8,046 nt of DNA from Dehalococcoidia bacterium (GTDB taxonomy: Bacteria > Chloroflexota > Dehalococcoidia > E44-bin15 > DAOWNJ01): NCBI GenBank assembly GCA_030642645.1, contig DAOWNJ010000038.1, forward strand, positions 1-8,046. The letters run 5' to 3'. Made by a program: the position numbers and the translations under genes. The notes beneath the pieces are model-generated. The model did not search any database and was not told the origin of the DNA. It saw only the letters and a program-made list of their open reading frames with translations. Positions 1 to 6,485 of the stretch are shown piece after piece (within the stretch, counting starts at the first letter, position 1; each line of letters begins with the position of its first letter).

Positions 1-120
1 GGAAGGTTAAAAAAATAGGCTTTTTCAAACCAAACACCGGTTGTTGGAGCCCAAGGGTTTATTGGCCTTCCTTTTTTTTCGGGAAGGGGGGGGGGGCTGG
101 GGGGGATATTTGGCCAGCCA
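1..120. other. Homopolymer-rich, probably low-quality contig edge
   Basis: This stretch has runs of 7 A, 5 T, 8 T, 11 G and 7 G within about 105 bases, unlike anything else in the window. The pattern resembles over-called homopolymers at the end of a sequencing read. No confident gene, promoter or RNA can be read from it. One frame is open from about base 19 into the hydrophobic reading frame at 157-231, but any indel here would invalidate it. Confidence 0.6.
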
Positions 121-156
121 GACTCTGTTTACCGCACAAGGCGTGGGGCGGAGAGG

Positions 157-231
157 ATGATGCTCTGGTTCACTGTCATCCTCGCCGTCATATTTATCAC
201 CATCTCTATACTGACTGTAAGAGGGTTCTAG
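157..231 (+). CDS. Short hydrophobic reading frame, possibly the C-terminal tail of a truncated membrane protein
   Basis: Tandem ATG codons at 157 and 160 open a frame of 24 codons ending in TAG. The product is almost entirely one hydrophobic helix (MMLWFTVILAVIFITI...) with a short basic end (VRGF). The same frame stays open upstream to about base 19, with a hydrophilic segment DSVYRTRRGAER just before the helix. It is therefore more likely the last transmembrane segment of a longer membrane protein than an independent peptide. The stop lies 3 bases before the TTG start of the SAM hydrolase gene, which suggests the same operon. I do not recognise the family, and the poor sequence upstream prevents extending it. 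Confidence 0.35.
   Translation: MMLWFTVILAVIFITISILTVRGF
219..225 (+). promoter_or_regulatory. Shine-Dalgarno supporting the TTG start of the SAM hydrolase gene
   Basis: AAGAGGG lies 9 bases before TTG at 235. The start also matches where the family's N-terminal IITLLTDFG strand should begin, so TTG is favoured over later ATG codons (the next is at Met20). Confidence 0.5.
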
Positions 232-234
232 GGG

Positions 235-1053
235 TTGGGCTCCATAATCACACTCTTGACCGATTTCGGGTTGAGCGACGCCTATGTGGGGATGATGAAA
301 GGGGTGATCCTGACCTTAAACCATGATGCCAAAATTGTAGATATATGCCACCAAGTTGAATCCCATAATATTGTTCAGGCTGGTTTCATCGTTAGCACCT
401 CTTACCGTTATTTCCCCGATGGAACAATTCATCTGGTTGTTGTCGATCCCGGTGTCGGCACTGAGAGGAGGGCGGTGATACTTAAAACCACAAAGGCAAC
501 CTTCGTTGCCCCGGATAACGGGGTTCTTAGCTATATAATAGACGAGGCCCTCGGCTCCGATGAAGAAGGCCTTAGCCAGAGGAGGCTCGGGGGTGGGATT
601 AGGGCGGTCTCGATCTCAAACCCTCGCTTTTGGCTCTCACCATTAAGCTCCACCTTTCACGGAAGGGACATCTTTGCCCCTGTTGCCGCCCATCTCTCCC
701 TCGGCGTCCCAATCCAGGAGTTTGGCGAGGCTATCGATAGCCTCATCACCTTCCCCATCCTCAGGCCTCAAATTGACGAAGATGGAGTGCTTACTGGTCA
801 CATTCTTCACATCGACCGCTTCGGAAATTTGATAACCGATGTAAGGAGAGAAGACATATCGAGCGAGGATATAACCATAGAGCTCTCTGGCAACCAGAAC
901 GAGGGTTTGAGTAAGTCCTACGCCGAGGGAAAGGAGCTACTCGCTATCATCGGGAGCAGCGAGAGGCTTGAGGTATCGCTAAGGAATGGGAGCGCCGCAT
1001 CTTCCCTCGGGGTCAGGATTGGTGACAGGATAAGGATAAAGACGAGAGGATGA
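235..1053 (+). CDS. SAM hydrolase (SAM hydroxide adenosyltransferase, DUF62 family)
   Basis: Predicted cytosolic enzyme of the DUF62 family, which splits S-adenosylmethionine with hydroxide into adenosine and methionine and is related to the fluorinase and chlorinase. The 272 residues have the usual family length. Visible marks are the N-terminal IITLLTDFG (residues 4-12), the VVDPGVGTERR segment with Asp71 and Arg78, the APDNGVL loop (92-98) and FHGRDIFAP with His142. Asp71, Arg78 and His142 fit the Asp-Arg-His set known for the hydrolase branch. IDRFGNLITDV near residue 200 opens the C-terminal domain. Translation starts at TTG. The stop overlaps the next gene's ATG as ATGA, so it is probably coupled to the prenyltransferase. 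The biological purpose of this family is unsettled. Family assignment is secure; the precise reaction is inferred from the triad. Confidence 0.9.
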   Translation: MGSIITLLTDFGLSDAYVGMMKGVILTLNHDAKIVDICHQVESHNIVQAGFIVSTSYRYFPDGTIHLVVVDPGVGTERRAVILKTTKATFVAPDNGVLSYIIDEALGSDEEGLSQRRLGGGIRAVSISNPRFWLSPLSSTFHGRDIFAPVAAHLSLGVPIQEFGEAIDSLITFPILRPQIDEDGVLTGHILHIDRFGNLITDVRREDISSEDITIELSGNQNEGLSKSYAEGKELLAIIGSSERLEVSLRNGSAASSLGVRIGDRIRIKTRG

Positions 1054-2096
1054 ACCAGAATATACCCCTCACTAAGCAAGCGTTATCCTGGGTAACGCTT
1101 CTACGCATCGGCCCTACAGCCAGGGGTGTCCTTCCCTTCCTTCTGGGAGCGATTATCGCCTGGAGCCAGGGGTATCCCCTTAGCTGGGCTGTGCTCCTGC
1201 TCTCCACCGTGGCTATCTTTTGCATTATGCTCATGACCTTCCTCATCAATGAATACTACGACTATGAAGCCGATGTCATAAACAAAGACTTCCACAGCCT
1301 TTCAGGCGGCTCCCGGGTGCTCCCTCTGGGTCTGGTGCCCAGGCGTCAGGTAATAGTGGCTGCCTATGCTCTTATACCCATAGTAGCTATTATCGGGCTT
1401 GTGCTCTATTTTTACTACGAAACCGGCCCCCTCACCATCCCCTTCGGTGTTCTGGCCCTGTTTATCGGCTACTTTTACACCGCCAAGCCTATTCAACTTT
1501 CCTATAGAGGGCTCGGCGAGATAGCCATCTGGCTTTCCTGCGGCTGGCTTGCCACCATCATTGGCTACTATCTTCAGACAGGTCACCTGGACATGGTGGC
1601 TACTCTGGCTTCCATCCCTGGAGCAACAAGCGTGTTTCTGGTCATCCTGATCAACGAAATCCCCGATATAGCCTCCGACAGTGTGGTGGGAAAAAGAAAT
1701 CTGGCGGTCAGGCTGGGCAGGGAGAAAACAGCTCTCCTATATATTGCCTTGCTACTGCTCTGTTACGCCTTTATGATAGCCATCATCTTCTTCGGCATCC
1801 CAAAGCTCACCGCCCTTCTCTCCCTGATCCTCCTGCCCCTTATCATATGGAATATCCTGAGCCTCAGGAAGAAGGGAAGCCTGGATGACGCCAAAGCCCT
1901 TGAGGGAATATCTTTGAGAACCATGTTGCTCGACCACCTTGTCACATTTATCTACATTGCTGCCTTTATCGTAGCGGGGCTGGGGTCTGTGGAAGCAAGA
2001 TATAGCGACCTCGTGATAATAGGTATCCTCTGCTTTTTCATACTGGCCCTGGAGGGACTGAGTGTAGTATGTTCCAACATCATCAGAAGAGGGTGA
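1050..2096 (+). CDS. UbiA-superfamily prenyltransferase, MenA-like
   Basis: Integral membrane prenyltransferase that transfers a polyprenyl chain from its diphosphate to an aromatic or other acceptor. At 348 residues with about nine hydrophobic segments it has a size typical of the superfamily. The first Asp-rich motif is NEYYDYEAD (Asn67, Asp71, Asp75) and the second is NEIPDIASD followed by GKRNLAVRLG (Asn202, Asp206, Asp210, Lys215), both expected to bind Mg-diphosphate. The GYFYTAKP and YRGLGE segments (about 140-157) resemble MenA, the 1,4-dihydroxy-2-naphthoate prenyltransferase. The acceptor cannot be read from sequence, and no other menaquinone genes are in view, so a menA symbol is not given. 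ATG at 1050 overlaps the upstream stop (ATGA). AGAGG sits directly before the start and AAGGA lies 13 bases away, so the ribosome site is not ideal and coupling is likely. The 3' end overlaps the radical SAM gene. Confidence 0.88.
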   Translation: MNQNIPLTKQALSWVTLLRIGPTARGVLPFLLGAIIAWSQGYPLSWAVLLLSTVAIFCIMLMTFLINEYYDYEADVINKDFHSLSGGSRVLPLGLVPRRQVIVAAYALIPIVAIIGLVLYFYYETGPLTIPFGVLALFIGYFYTAKPIQLSYRGLGEIAIWLSCGWLATIIGYYLQTGHLDMVATLASIPGATSVFLVILINEIPDIASDSVVGKRNLAVRLGREKTALLYIALLLLCYAFMIAIIFFGIPKLTALLSLILLPLIIWNILSLRKKGSLDDAKALEGISLRTMLLDHLVTFIYIAAFIVAGLGSVEARYSDLVIIGILCFFILALEGLSVVCSNIIRRG

Positions 2097-3286
2097 AGCC
2101 TTTCTACAGTCCGCCGACGCTTATTCTAAGACAGGCGCTTAGCGCCCTGTATTTCGGGTATCTGGTGCGGTGGGCAAAGCTCCCCTACTGGTTAATGCAG
2201 GGGAGAAAGACCCTGCCCACAGCCGCAGGTGCTATCGGGATGGGGTGTATCGGCTTCCCCACTCACCCTGTCTGGGAGGTAACCTCAGCATGTAACCTCA
2301 GGTGCAAGCAGTGCCATGCCGAGGCGGGGAGGAGGGGCTCAGAGGAGCTCTCAACCGAGGAGGGGAAGAGGCTCCTCGATGAGATGGCCAGGGTCGGGGA
2401 GTTTCGTATGCTTGCATTCGGTGGCGGAGAGCCACTGGTCCGACCGGATATCTTCGAACTCGTTGAGTATGCCAGGGGCCTGGGACTTGAGGTATCAATC
2501 GCAACCAATGGGACACTGCTTACACTGGAGAGGGCAAAGAGATTCAAGAAGATGGGTGTGGCCAATATAGCCATTGGCCTTAACGCCAATGACAAGGCAG
2601 TCCACGAGGGGATTACACAGGTCTCAGGCTCCTTCGAGAAGACAATGCAGGCGATCTATAACACGCTTGAACTTGGGATGAACCTCCAGATCAACACCAC
2701 GGTGATGAAGGAGAACCGCTCGCTAATTCCTGGGCTACTTGATTTCGCCTCGGATGTTGGCGCTGAGATCGTGCTCCTCTATCAGCTTATGCCTGAGGGG
2801 AGGGGGGATGAGGAGATGGAGCTATCTATAAAGGAGTTTAAGGCTTTAACAGAGATGGTATTGGAAAAGCAGCGGAGGAGCAGGACCATAATAGAGACGG
2901 TATGTTACCCTCAGTATTGGGCATACTTGATGAGAAGAAATGGTAGGGGAGCTTTAGGGATGAGGCTGGCAGAGACTGTATTTAAGGGCTGTGTTGCCGG
3001 CAGCGGGCTTTGCTATATTAAGCCTGATGGAGATGTATGGGCATGCCCATTTATCCCGATAAGCGCCGGGAATGTCCGCAACAGGCCGCTTGACGAGATA
3101 TGGCGCGAGGCGGAGCTATTCCAGACCCTGAGGGACAGGAGAAACCTGAAGGGGAGGTGTGGTGTTTGCCCATATAACAATATCTGCGGCGGTTGCCGGG
3201 GGAGGGCCTATGCCCACTCCGGCGATTACCTGGGAGAGGACCCGTTCTGCTTCTTGAGTCACTCCACAACCACCGCTGTGCCGTAG
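2093..3286 (+). CDS. Radical SAM / SPASM-domain protein, NirJ/AhbC/AhbD-like tail
   Basis: Iron-sulfur enzyme that cleaves SAM to a 5'-deoxyadenosyl radical. The N-terminal 58 or so residues are basic and partly hydrophobic. The radical SAM core follows with CNLRCKQC (CxxxCxxC; Cys67, Cys71, Cys74 from the GTG start) and GGGEP for SAM binding. The C-terminal SPASM region has a full cysteine set: Cys300, Cys307, GxxxxC318, then CGVC...CGGC (356, 359, 365, 368) and a last Cys386, enough for two auxiliary 4Fe-4S clusters. The ending CGGCRGRAYAHSGDYLGEDPFC resembles heme-pathway enzymes NirJ, AhbC and AhbD and some peptide-modifying SPASM proteins; no heme gene or precursor peptide is nearby, so the substrate is unknown. 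I chose GTG at 2093 because it gives a GTGA overlap with the prenyltransferase stop, like the preceding pair, and AGAAGAGG precedes it. ATG at 2069 would add 8 residues and is possible. The end overlaps the convergent ybjQ-like gene by 28 bases. Confidence 0.88.
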   Translation: MKPFYSPPTLILRQALSALYFGYLVRWAKLPYWLMQGRKTLPTAAGAIGMGCIGFPTHPVWEVTSACNLRCKQCHAEAGRRGSEELSTEEGKRLLDEMARVGEFRMLAFGGGEPLVRPDIFELVEYARGLGLEVSIATNGTLLTLERAKRFKKMGVANIAIGLNANDKAVHEGITQVSGSFEKTMQAIYNTLELGMNLQINTTVMKENRSLIPGLLDFASDVGAEIVLLYQLMPEGRGDEEMELSIKEFKALTEMVLEKQRRSRTIIETVCYPQYWAYLMRRNGRGALGMRLAETVFKGCVAGSGLCYIKPDGDVWACPFIPISAGNVRNRPLDEIWREAELFQTLRDRRNLKGRCGVCPYNNICGGCRGRAYAHSGDYLGEDPFCFLSHSTTTAVP

Positions 3287-3573
3287 ACCAGAAGCTCTGC
3301 GGCGCCGCTCATCACCATCGAGGTAACAAACCTGGTATCAACGATGGCGTTGGCCCCCAGATTATTCGCTTCCTCGGTCATCCTCTGGATCGCCTGCTCC
3401 CTCGACTCGGCCATGAGCTTGGTGTATTCCGGTATCTCGCCCCCAACGATGCTCCTCAAGCTGGCAGTTATGTCCTTCCCCACGTGCCTCGCCCTGATGC
3501 TGCTCCCCTTGACCAACCCAAGCGTCCTGGTGATCCTCTTGCCCTCTATCCCGCTTGAGGTTACCATAATCAT
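3259..3573 (-). CDS. YbjQ / UPF0145 (DUF74) family protein
   Basis: Small soluble protein of 104 residues, the normal length for the UPF0145 family. Family marks are the N-terminal TSSGIEGKRI, the central GLVKGSSIRARHVGKD and IVGGEIPEYTKLM segments, the helix ESREQAIQRMTEEANNLGAN, and the strand NAIVDTRF. Known homologues are thought to form pentameric rings; their function is not established. The start ATG overlaps the stop of the upstream small membrane protein gene as ATGA, so the two are probably translated together. An internal ATG at 3567 is a less likely start. Its 3' end lies inside the last codons of the convergent radical SAM gene. Confidence 0.88.
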   Translation of the reverse strand: MIMVTSSGIEGKRITRTLGLVKGSSIRARHVGKDITASLRSIVGGEIPEYTKLMAESREQAIQRMTEEANNLGANAIVDTRFVTSMVMSGAAELLVYGTAVVVE

Positions 3574-3791
3574 CGCTTTACCTCCCTGATCTCCTTGGAC
3601 TCCTTCTTATAGGCCCGATACCTATCCCGGAAAACATACACGAGAAGCACAGTAATGCCAACAATGGCGATCCCGGCAAGTATCCTCCACACCAGGGGAA
3701 CAGCAGGGGTCATGAAGAAGCCGCTGAGAAAGTAGCCGATGAGCCCCAGTATGCCGGCGCCTACAAGGATGAAGCCTAGCTTCTCAAGCAT
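3570..3791 (-). CDS. Small two-helix membrane protein with basic C-terminal tail
   Basis: From ATG at 3791 this gives 73 residues. Two hydrophobic segments are visible (about 5-26, beginning LGFILVGAGILGL, and about 32-55, beginning LVWRILAGIAIVG), followed by a strongly charged tail (RDRYRAYKKESKEIREVKR). The start at 3791 is favoured because the sequence GAGGTGAT, complementary to the 16S rRNA tail, lies just upstream; ATG at 3797 and GTG at 3800 in the same frame lie inside or against that site. It overlaps the YbjQ gene by 4 bases and follows a good promoter. I do not recognise a named family. A membrane anchor or partner for the YbjQ protein is a reasonable but untested inference. Confidence 0.75.
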   Translation of the reverse strand: MLEKLGFILVGAGILGLIGYFLSGFFMTPAVPLVWRILAGIAIVGITVLLVYVFRDRYRAYKKESKEIREVKR

Positions 3792-3795
3792 ACTC

Positions 3796-3804
3796 ATCAC
3801 CTCT
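3796..3804 (-). promoter_or_regulatory. Strong Shine-Dalgarno deciding the start of the small membrane protein
   Basis: On the minus strand AGAGGTGAT covers 3804-3796 and matches the consensus GGAGGTGAT except at its second base. The ATG at 3791 has 8 bases after AGAGG, the normal spacing, while the ATG at 3797 is only 2 bases away. Confidence 0.6.
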
Positions 3805-3811
3805 GCTTCTA

Positions 3812-3840
3812 AGTATAATTAAACCTCGGCAGCAAATCAA
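3812..3840 (-). promoter_or_regulatory. Sigma70-type promoter for the small membrane protein-ybjQ pair
   Basis: In the 41-base gap after cysS the minus strand reads TTGATT (3840-3835), a 17-base spacer, then TATACT (3817-3812). The -35 box matches 4 of 6 and the -10 box 5 of 6 consensus bases. Transcription would start near 3805, giving a leader of only about 14 bases that begins at the ribosome binding site. Confidence 0.65.
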
Positions 3841-3841
3841 G

Positions 3842-5317
3842 CTACCAGCCCCTGTATCTCCAGGTCGTGCCCTCGGGGTTGTCCTCAAGGACTATGCCAA
3901 GCTCCAGAAGGGATGAGCGAATGCCATCGGCAAGCTGCCACCTCTTTTTTAAGCGAAGCTTCTCCCTGATGTCGATAAGCACCTCTATAAGGGTGTTGGC
4001 TGCTTCCTTTCGCCTAAGGATGAAGTGCATATGAATGGCGGCTCCAATGCTATCTATTAACTCTGGCTCCCCCTGGTCTCGGAGCTCAGCCTGAAGTGAG
4101 GTCAAAAGCTCAACCAGTTGCTCGACATCGAGATGGGCCTCCCTCCCCTTGAGGGTCAGGCCCAGCACCCCAGCGAGCTCAAAAAGGCGATTTTGGGCCT
4201 CAATTGTCGTGAGGCTCTGGTCCTGCCACTGGTTTATCTCCCTGGCTAAATCGAAGAGCACACCAGCAGCCTGGGCGGTATTGAAATCATCGTCCATAGC
4301 CTCGATGAACCTCTTTCGATAGAGATCGGCATCGATCCCCGCCTCCCCGCCGCCGCCCTTTCGATTTGCAGCAATTCTGAGCCTCTCCACCCCCCTCTGG
4401 GCTGCCCCAAGCCCATCCTCAGTATAGGTAAGAGGGCTGCGATAGTGGGAGCCTAATACAAATAGCCTCAGAGCATCGGGGCTATAGCGGGAAAGGGCCT
4501 CCTTTATGGTAATGAGGTTTCCAAGGGACTTGCTCATCTTCTCCTCGCCGAGCTGGACCATCCCATTATGGAGCCAGTAGCGGACGAAAGGAGAGCCAGT
4601 GAAGCACTCAGACTGCGCTATCTCATTCTCATGGTGTGGGAAGATGAGGTCCTGACCACCACCGTGTATATCGATGGTATCCCCGAGGTATTTGAGGGAC
4701 ATGGCGCTGCACTCGATGTGCCACCCCGGCCGCCCCAGGCCCCAGGGGCTTTCCCATTGTGGCTCTCCGGGCTTGGATGCCTTCCAAAGGCTGAAGTCTA
4801 TCGGGTCCTCCTTGCCGGTTACCTGCTCACCGGGGACCACCTCATTGATGGCGCGGTGGCTGAGCTTCCCGTAATCAGGAAAGCTTCTCACTCTGAAGTA
4901 GACATCCCCATGAGTCTCATAGGCATGCCCTTTTTGAATCAGACCCTGGACAAGCTCGATTATCTTCGGTATCTCCTCGGTGACCCTGGGGTAGAAGTCC
5001 GCCCTCTTTATATTTAACTCATCCATATCGATGAAATAACGGTCTATAAATCCACTAGCAAGCTCCCTGGGCGAAATGCCCAGTCGTTTGGCACGCTCTA
5101 TTATCTTATCATCGACATCGGTGAAGTTCTGAATATACCTGACCCTGTAGCCACGAAACTCCAGATACCTTCTGATGACATCGAAGACGATATAGCTCAT
5201 AGCATGCCCGATATGGCACTCATCATAAGGGGTGACCCCGCAGACATACATCAACACCGGGTCCCCTTGGGGAGTGAAGTCCTCTTTTTGGCCTGAAAGG
5301 GTGTTATATAGCTTCAT
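3842..5317 (-). CDS. cysS: Cysteine--tRNA ligase
   Basis: Class I aminoacyl-tRNA synthetase that charges tRNA-Cys with cysteine in the cytosol. From ATG at 5317 it has 491 residues, within or slightly above the usual family range of about 460-490. Visible elements are the Zn ligand Cys26 in VCGVTPYD, the HIGH signature (35-38), FTDVDDKII (65-73), WHIECSAMS with Cys203, GGGQDLIFPHHENE (219-232) with His228 and Glu232 completing the zinc site, and KMSKS (260-264). A helical anticodon-binding region makes up the C-terminus. A longer reading from 5392 would add 25 residues without family match (rich in Gly, Arg and Ser) and would run deep into ispF, so I reject it. The chosen start has AGGGAGG three bases upstream and overlaps the ispF end by 14 bases, pointing to coupling. 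All key residues are intact. Confidence 0.96.
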   Translation of the reverse strand: MKLYNTLSGQKEDFTPQGDPVLMYVCGVTPYDECHIGHAMSYIVFDVIRRYLEFRGYRVRYIQNFTDVDDKIIERAKRLGISPRELASGFIDRYFIDMDELNIKRADFYPRVTEEIPKIIELVQGLIQKGHAYETHGDVYFRVRSFPDYGKLSHRAINEVVPGEQVTGKEDPIDFSLWKASKPGEPQWESPWGLGRPGWHIECSAMSLKYLGDTIDIHGGGQDLIFPHHENEIAQSECFTGSPFVRYWLHNGMVQLGEEKMSKSLGNLITIKEALSRYSPDALRLFVLGSHYRSPLTYTEDGLGAAQRGVERLRIAANRKGGGGEAGIDADLYRKRFIEAMDDDFNTAQAAGVLFDLAREINQWQDQSLTTIEAQNRLFELAGVLGLTLKGREAHLDVEQLVELLTSLQAELRDQGEPELIDSIGAAIHMHFILRRKEAANTLIEVLIDIREKLRLKKRWQLADGIRSSLLELGIVLEDNPEGTTWRYRGW

Positions 5318-5795
5318 TCGCCTCCCTCTTGTAGATCGAGGCAACAGCTTGGGCAGCGATCCCCTCCCCCCTGCCGACAAATCCAAGCCCATCCGATGTT
5401 TTCGCCTTTATCCCAACCTGCTCCTCGCCAATACCCAGGGCTTCGCCGATATGCCGACGCATCTGGTCAATATAGGGCGAAAGCCTCGGCTGCTCAGCGA
5501 TTACAGTAGCATCTATATTCTCAATCCGCCACCCCGCCTCATCGAGCATCTCCCTCACCCGCCGGAGAAGGACGATGCCTGAGATGCCCCTGTATTCAGG
5601 GTCTCCGGAGGGGAAGTGTATCCCGATGTCCCCGAGGCCGCTAGCGCCGAGGAGGGCATCGATGATGGCATGAATAAGGGCATCTCCGTCGCTCCAGCCA
5701 GCGAGACCTCGCTCAAAGGGAATATCAACGCCTCCAAGCACAAGGGGGTGTCCCTCCTCAAGCCTGTGAACATCGTAGCCGGTTCCGATGCGCAT
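5304..5795 (-). CDS. ispF: 2-C-methyl-D-erythritol 2,4-cyclodiphosphate synthase
   Basis: Fifth enzyme of the MEP isoprenoid pathway, a trimeric cytosolic protein that cyclises CDP-methylerythritol phosphate and releases CMP. Its 163 residues are close to the usual 155-160. The signature GTGYDVHR carries metal ligands Asp8 and His10; SDGDALIH supplies the third, His42. GDIGIHFPSGDPEYRG and the CMP-binding KAKTSDGLGFVGRGEGIAAQAV region are clear. ATG at 5795 begins exactly where the family begins, 3 bases after the ispD stop, so it is almost certainly translated from the ispD message. No strong Shine-Dalgarno is seen at normal spacing. The 3' end overlaps cysS by 14 bases. Confidence 0.96.
   Translation of the reverse strand: MRIGTGYDVHRLEEGHPLVLGGVDIPFERGLAGWSDGDALIHAIIDALLGASGLGDIGIHFPSGDPEYRGISGIVLLRRVREMLDEAGWRIENIDATVIAEQPRLSPYIDQMRRHIGEALGIGEEQVGIKAKTSDGLGFVGRGEGIAAQAVASIYKREANEAI
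5321..5327 (-). promoter_or_regulatory. Shine-Dalgarno deciding the cysS start
   Basis: AGGGAGG on the minus strand, within the last codons of ispF and three bases before ATG at 5317. It supports MKLYNTLSG as the N-terminus rather than the upstream start at 5392. Confidence 0.6.
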
Positions 5796-5798
5796 GTC

Positions 5799-6482
5799 TC
5801 AGAGCTTTCCCCTTTCCTTCAAGATGGCCTCGGCCAGGGCTAAATCCCTGCGGGTTGTTACCTTTATATTATCATAGGAGCCCATGTATACCTTTACCCT
5901 GTAGCCCAGTCTCTCAACCAGCATGGCATCGTCAGTTGCCTCGCCGTAAGCCCTGAAGTAGGCCTCTTTTATTATGTCGGATCGAAAAACCTGCGGGGTC
6001 TGAACCGCCCACAGGCCTTTTCGATCCGGTGTATCGAGGACAAAGCCGTCTTCACCCACGACCTTTATGGTATCACTGACCGGCACCGTAGCTATAGCGG
6101 CGCCAGAATCCCTCGCCTCCTCAAGCCCCCTTGAGATGAGTTCAGGGCTCACCAGGGGGCGTGCCCCGTCGTGGATAACCACCCACTGGCAATCCTCTAG
6201 CCTTTTGAGACCCTCGGCGACAGAGTCCTGACGCCTTGGTCCTCCCCGACAGAGCTCCCTCATCTTTGACCAGCCCCTCTCCTGGGCCAGCCTCCGCCCC
6301 CGCTCCAGATTCTCCTCGCTTACTACTACAACTAACTGGTCGATAGATGGATGAGCCTGGAAGGCCTCGACGGCATAAGAAAGGAGGGGAGCGCCCCCAA
6401 GGTCGGCGAATATCTTATCTACCCCTCCCATCCTCCTCCCCCTCCCAGCGCAAGCGATGATGGCGCCAACCCCGTGAGCCAA
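5799..6482 (-). CDS. ispD: 2-C-methyl-D-erythritol 4-phosphate cytidylyltransferase
   Basis: Third MEP-pathway enzyme, which joins CTP and methylerythritol phosphate to give CDP-methylerythritol. The 227 residues match the family. The nucleotide-binding start AIIACAGRGRRM (7-18) is followed by the conserved Lys23; then RQDSV (84-88), VIHDGARP (102-109), VSDTIK (135-140), LWAVQTPQVF (157-166), TDDA (183-186) and NIKVTTRRDL (205-214) with Lys207 are all present. The usual Gln after Lys23 is Ile here, a mild departure. Translation starts at TTG, preceded three bases upstream by GGGGTGA, which includes the yacL stop codon. That gives a 3-base gap to yacL and 3 bases to ispF, an operon arrangement. 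Confidence 0.95.
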   Translation of the reverse strand: MAHGVGAIIACAGRGRRMGGVDKIFADLGGAPLLSYAVEAFQAHPSIDQLVVVVSEENLERGRRLAQERGWSKMRELCRGGPRRQDSVAEGLKRLEDCQWVVIHDGARPLVSPELISRGLEEARDSGAAIATVPVSDTIKVVGEDGFVLDTPDRKGLWAVQTPQVFRSDIIKEAYFRAYGEATDDAMLVERLGYRVKVYMGSYDNIKVTTRRDLALAEAILKERGKL

Positions 6483-6485
6483 TTC

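Noticed and set aside
1013..1249. Minus-strand frame of 78 codons over the SAM hydrolase/UbiA junction
   Set aside because: It is antisense to two coupled genes with clear motifs and lacks any domain features.
4568..5017. Plus-strand open frame of 149 codons
   Set aside because: It is fully antisense to the catalytic core of cysS, whose motifs are intact, and its product has no recognisable domain.
5318..5392. N-terminal 25-residue extension of cysS
   Set aside because: The segment has no match to the family start, overlaps ispF in another frame, and a strong ribosome site supports ATG at 5317.
5232..5582. Plus-strand frame antisense to the ispF/cysS junction
   Set aside because: Overlaps two well-supported genes and shows no family features.
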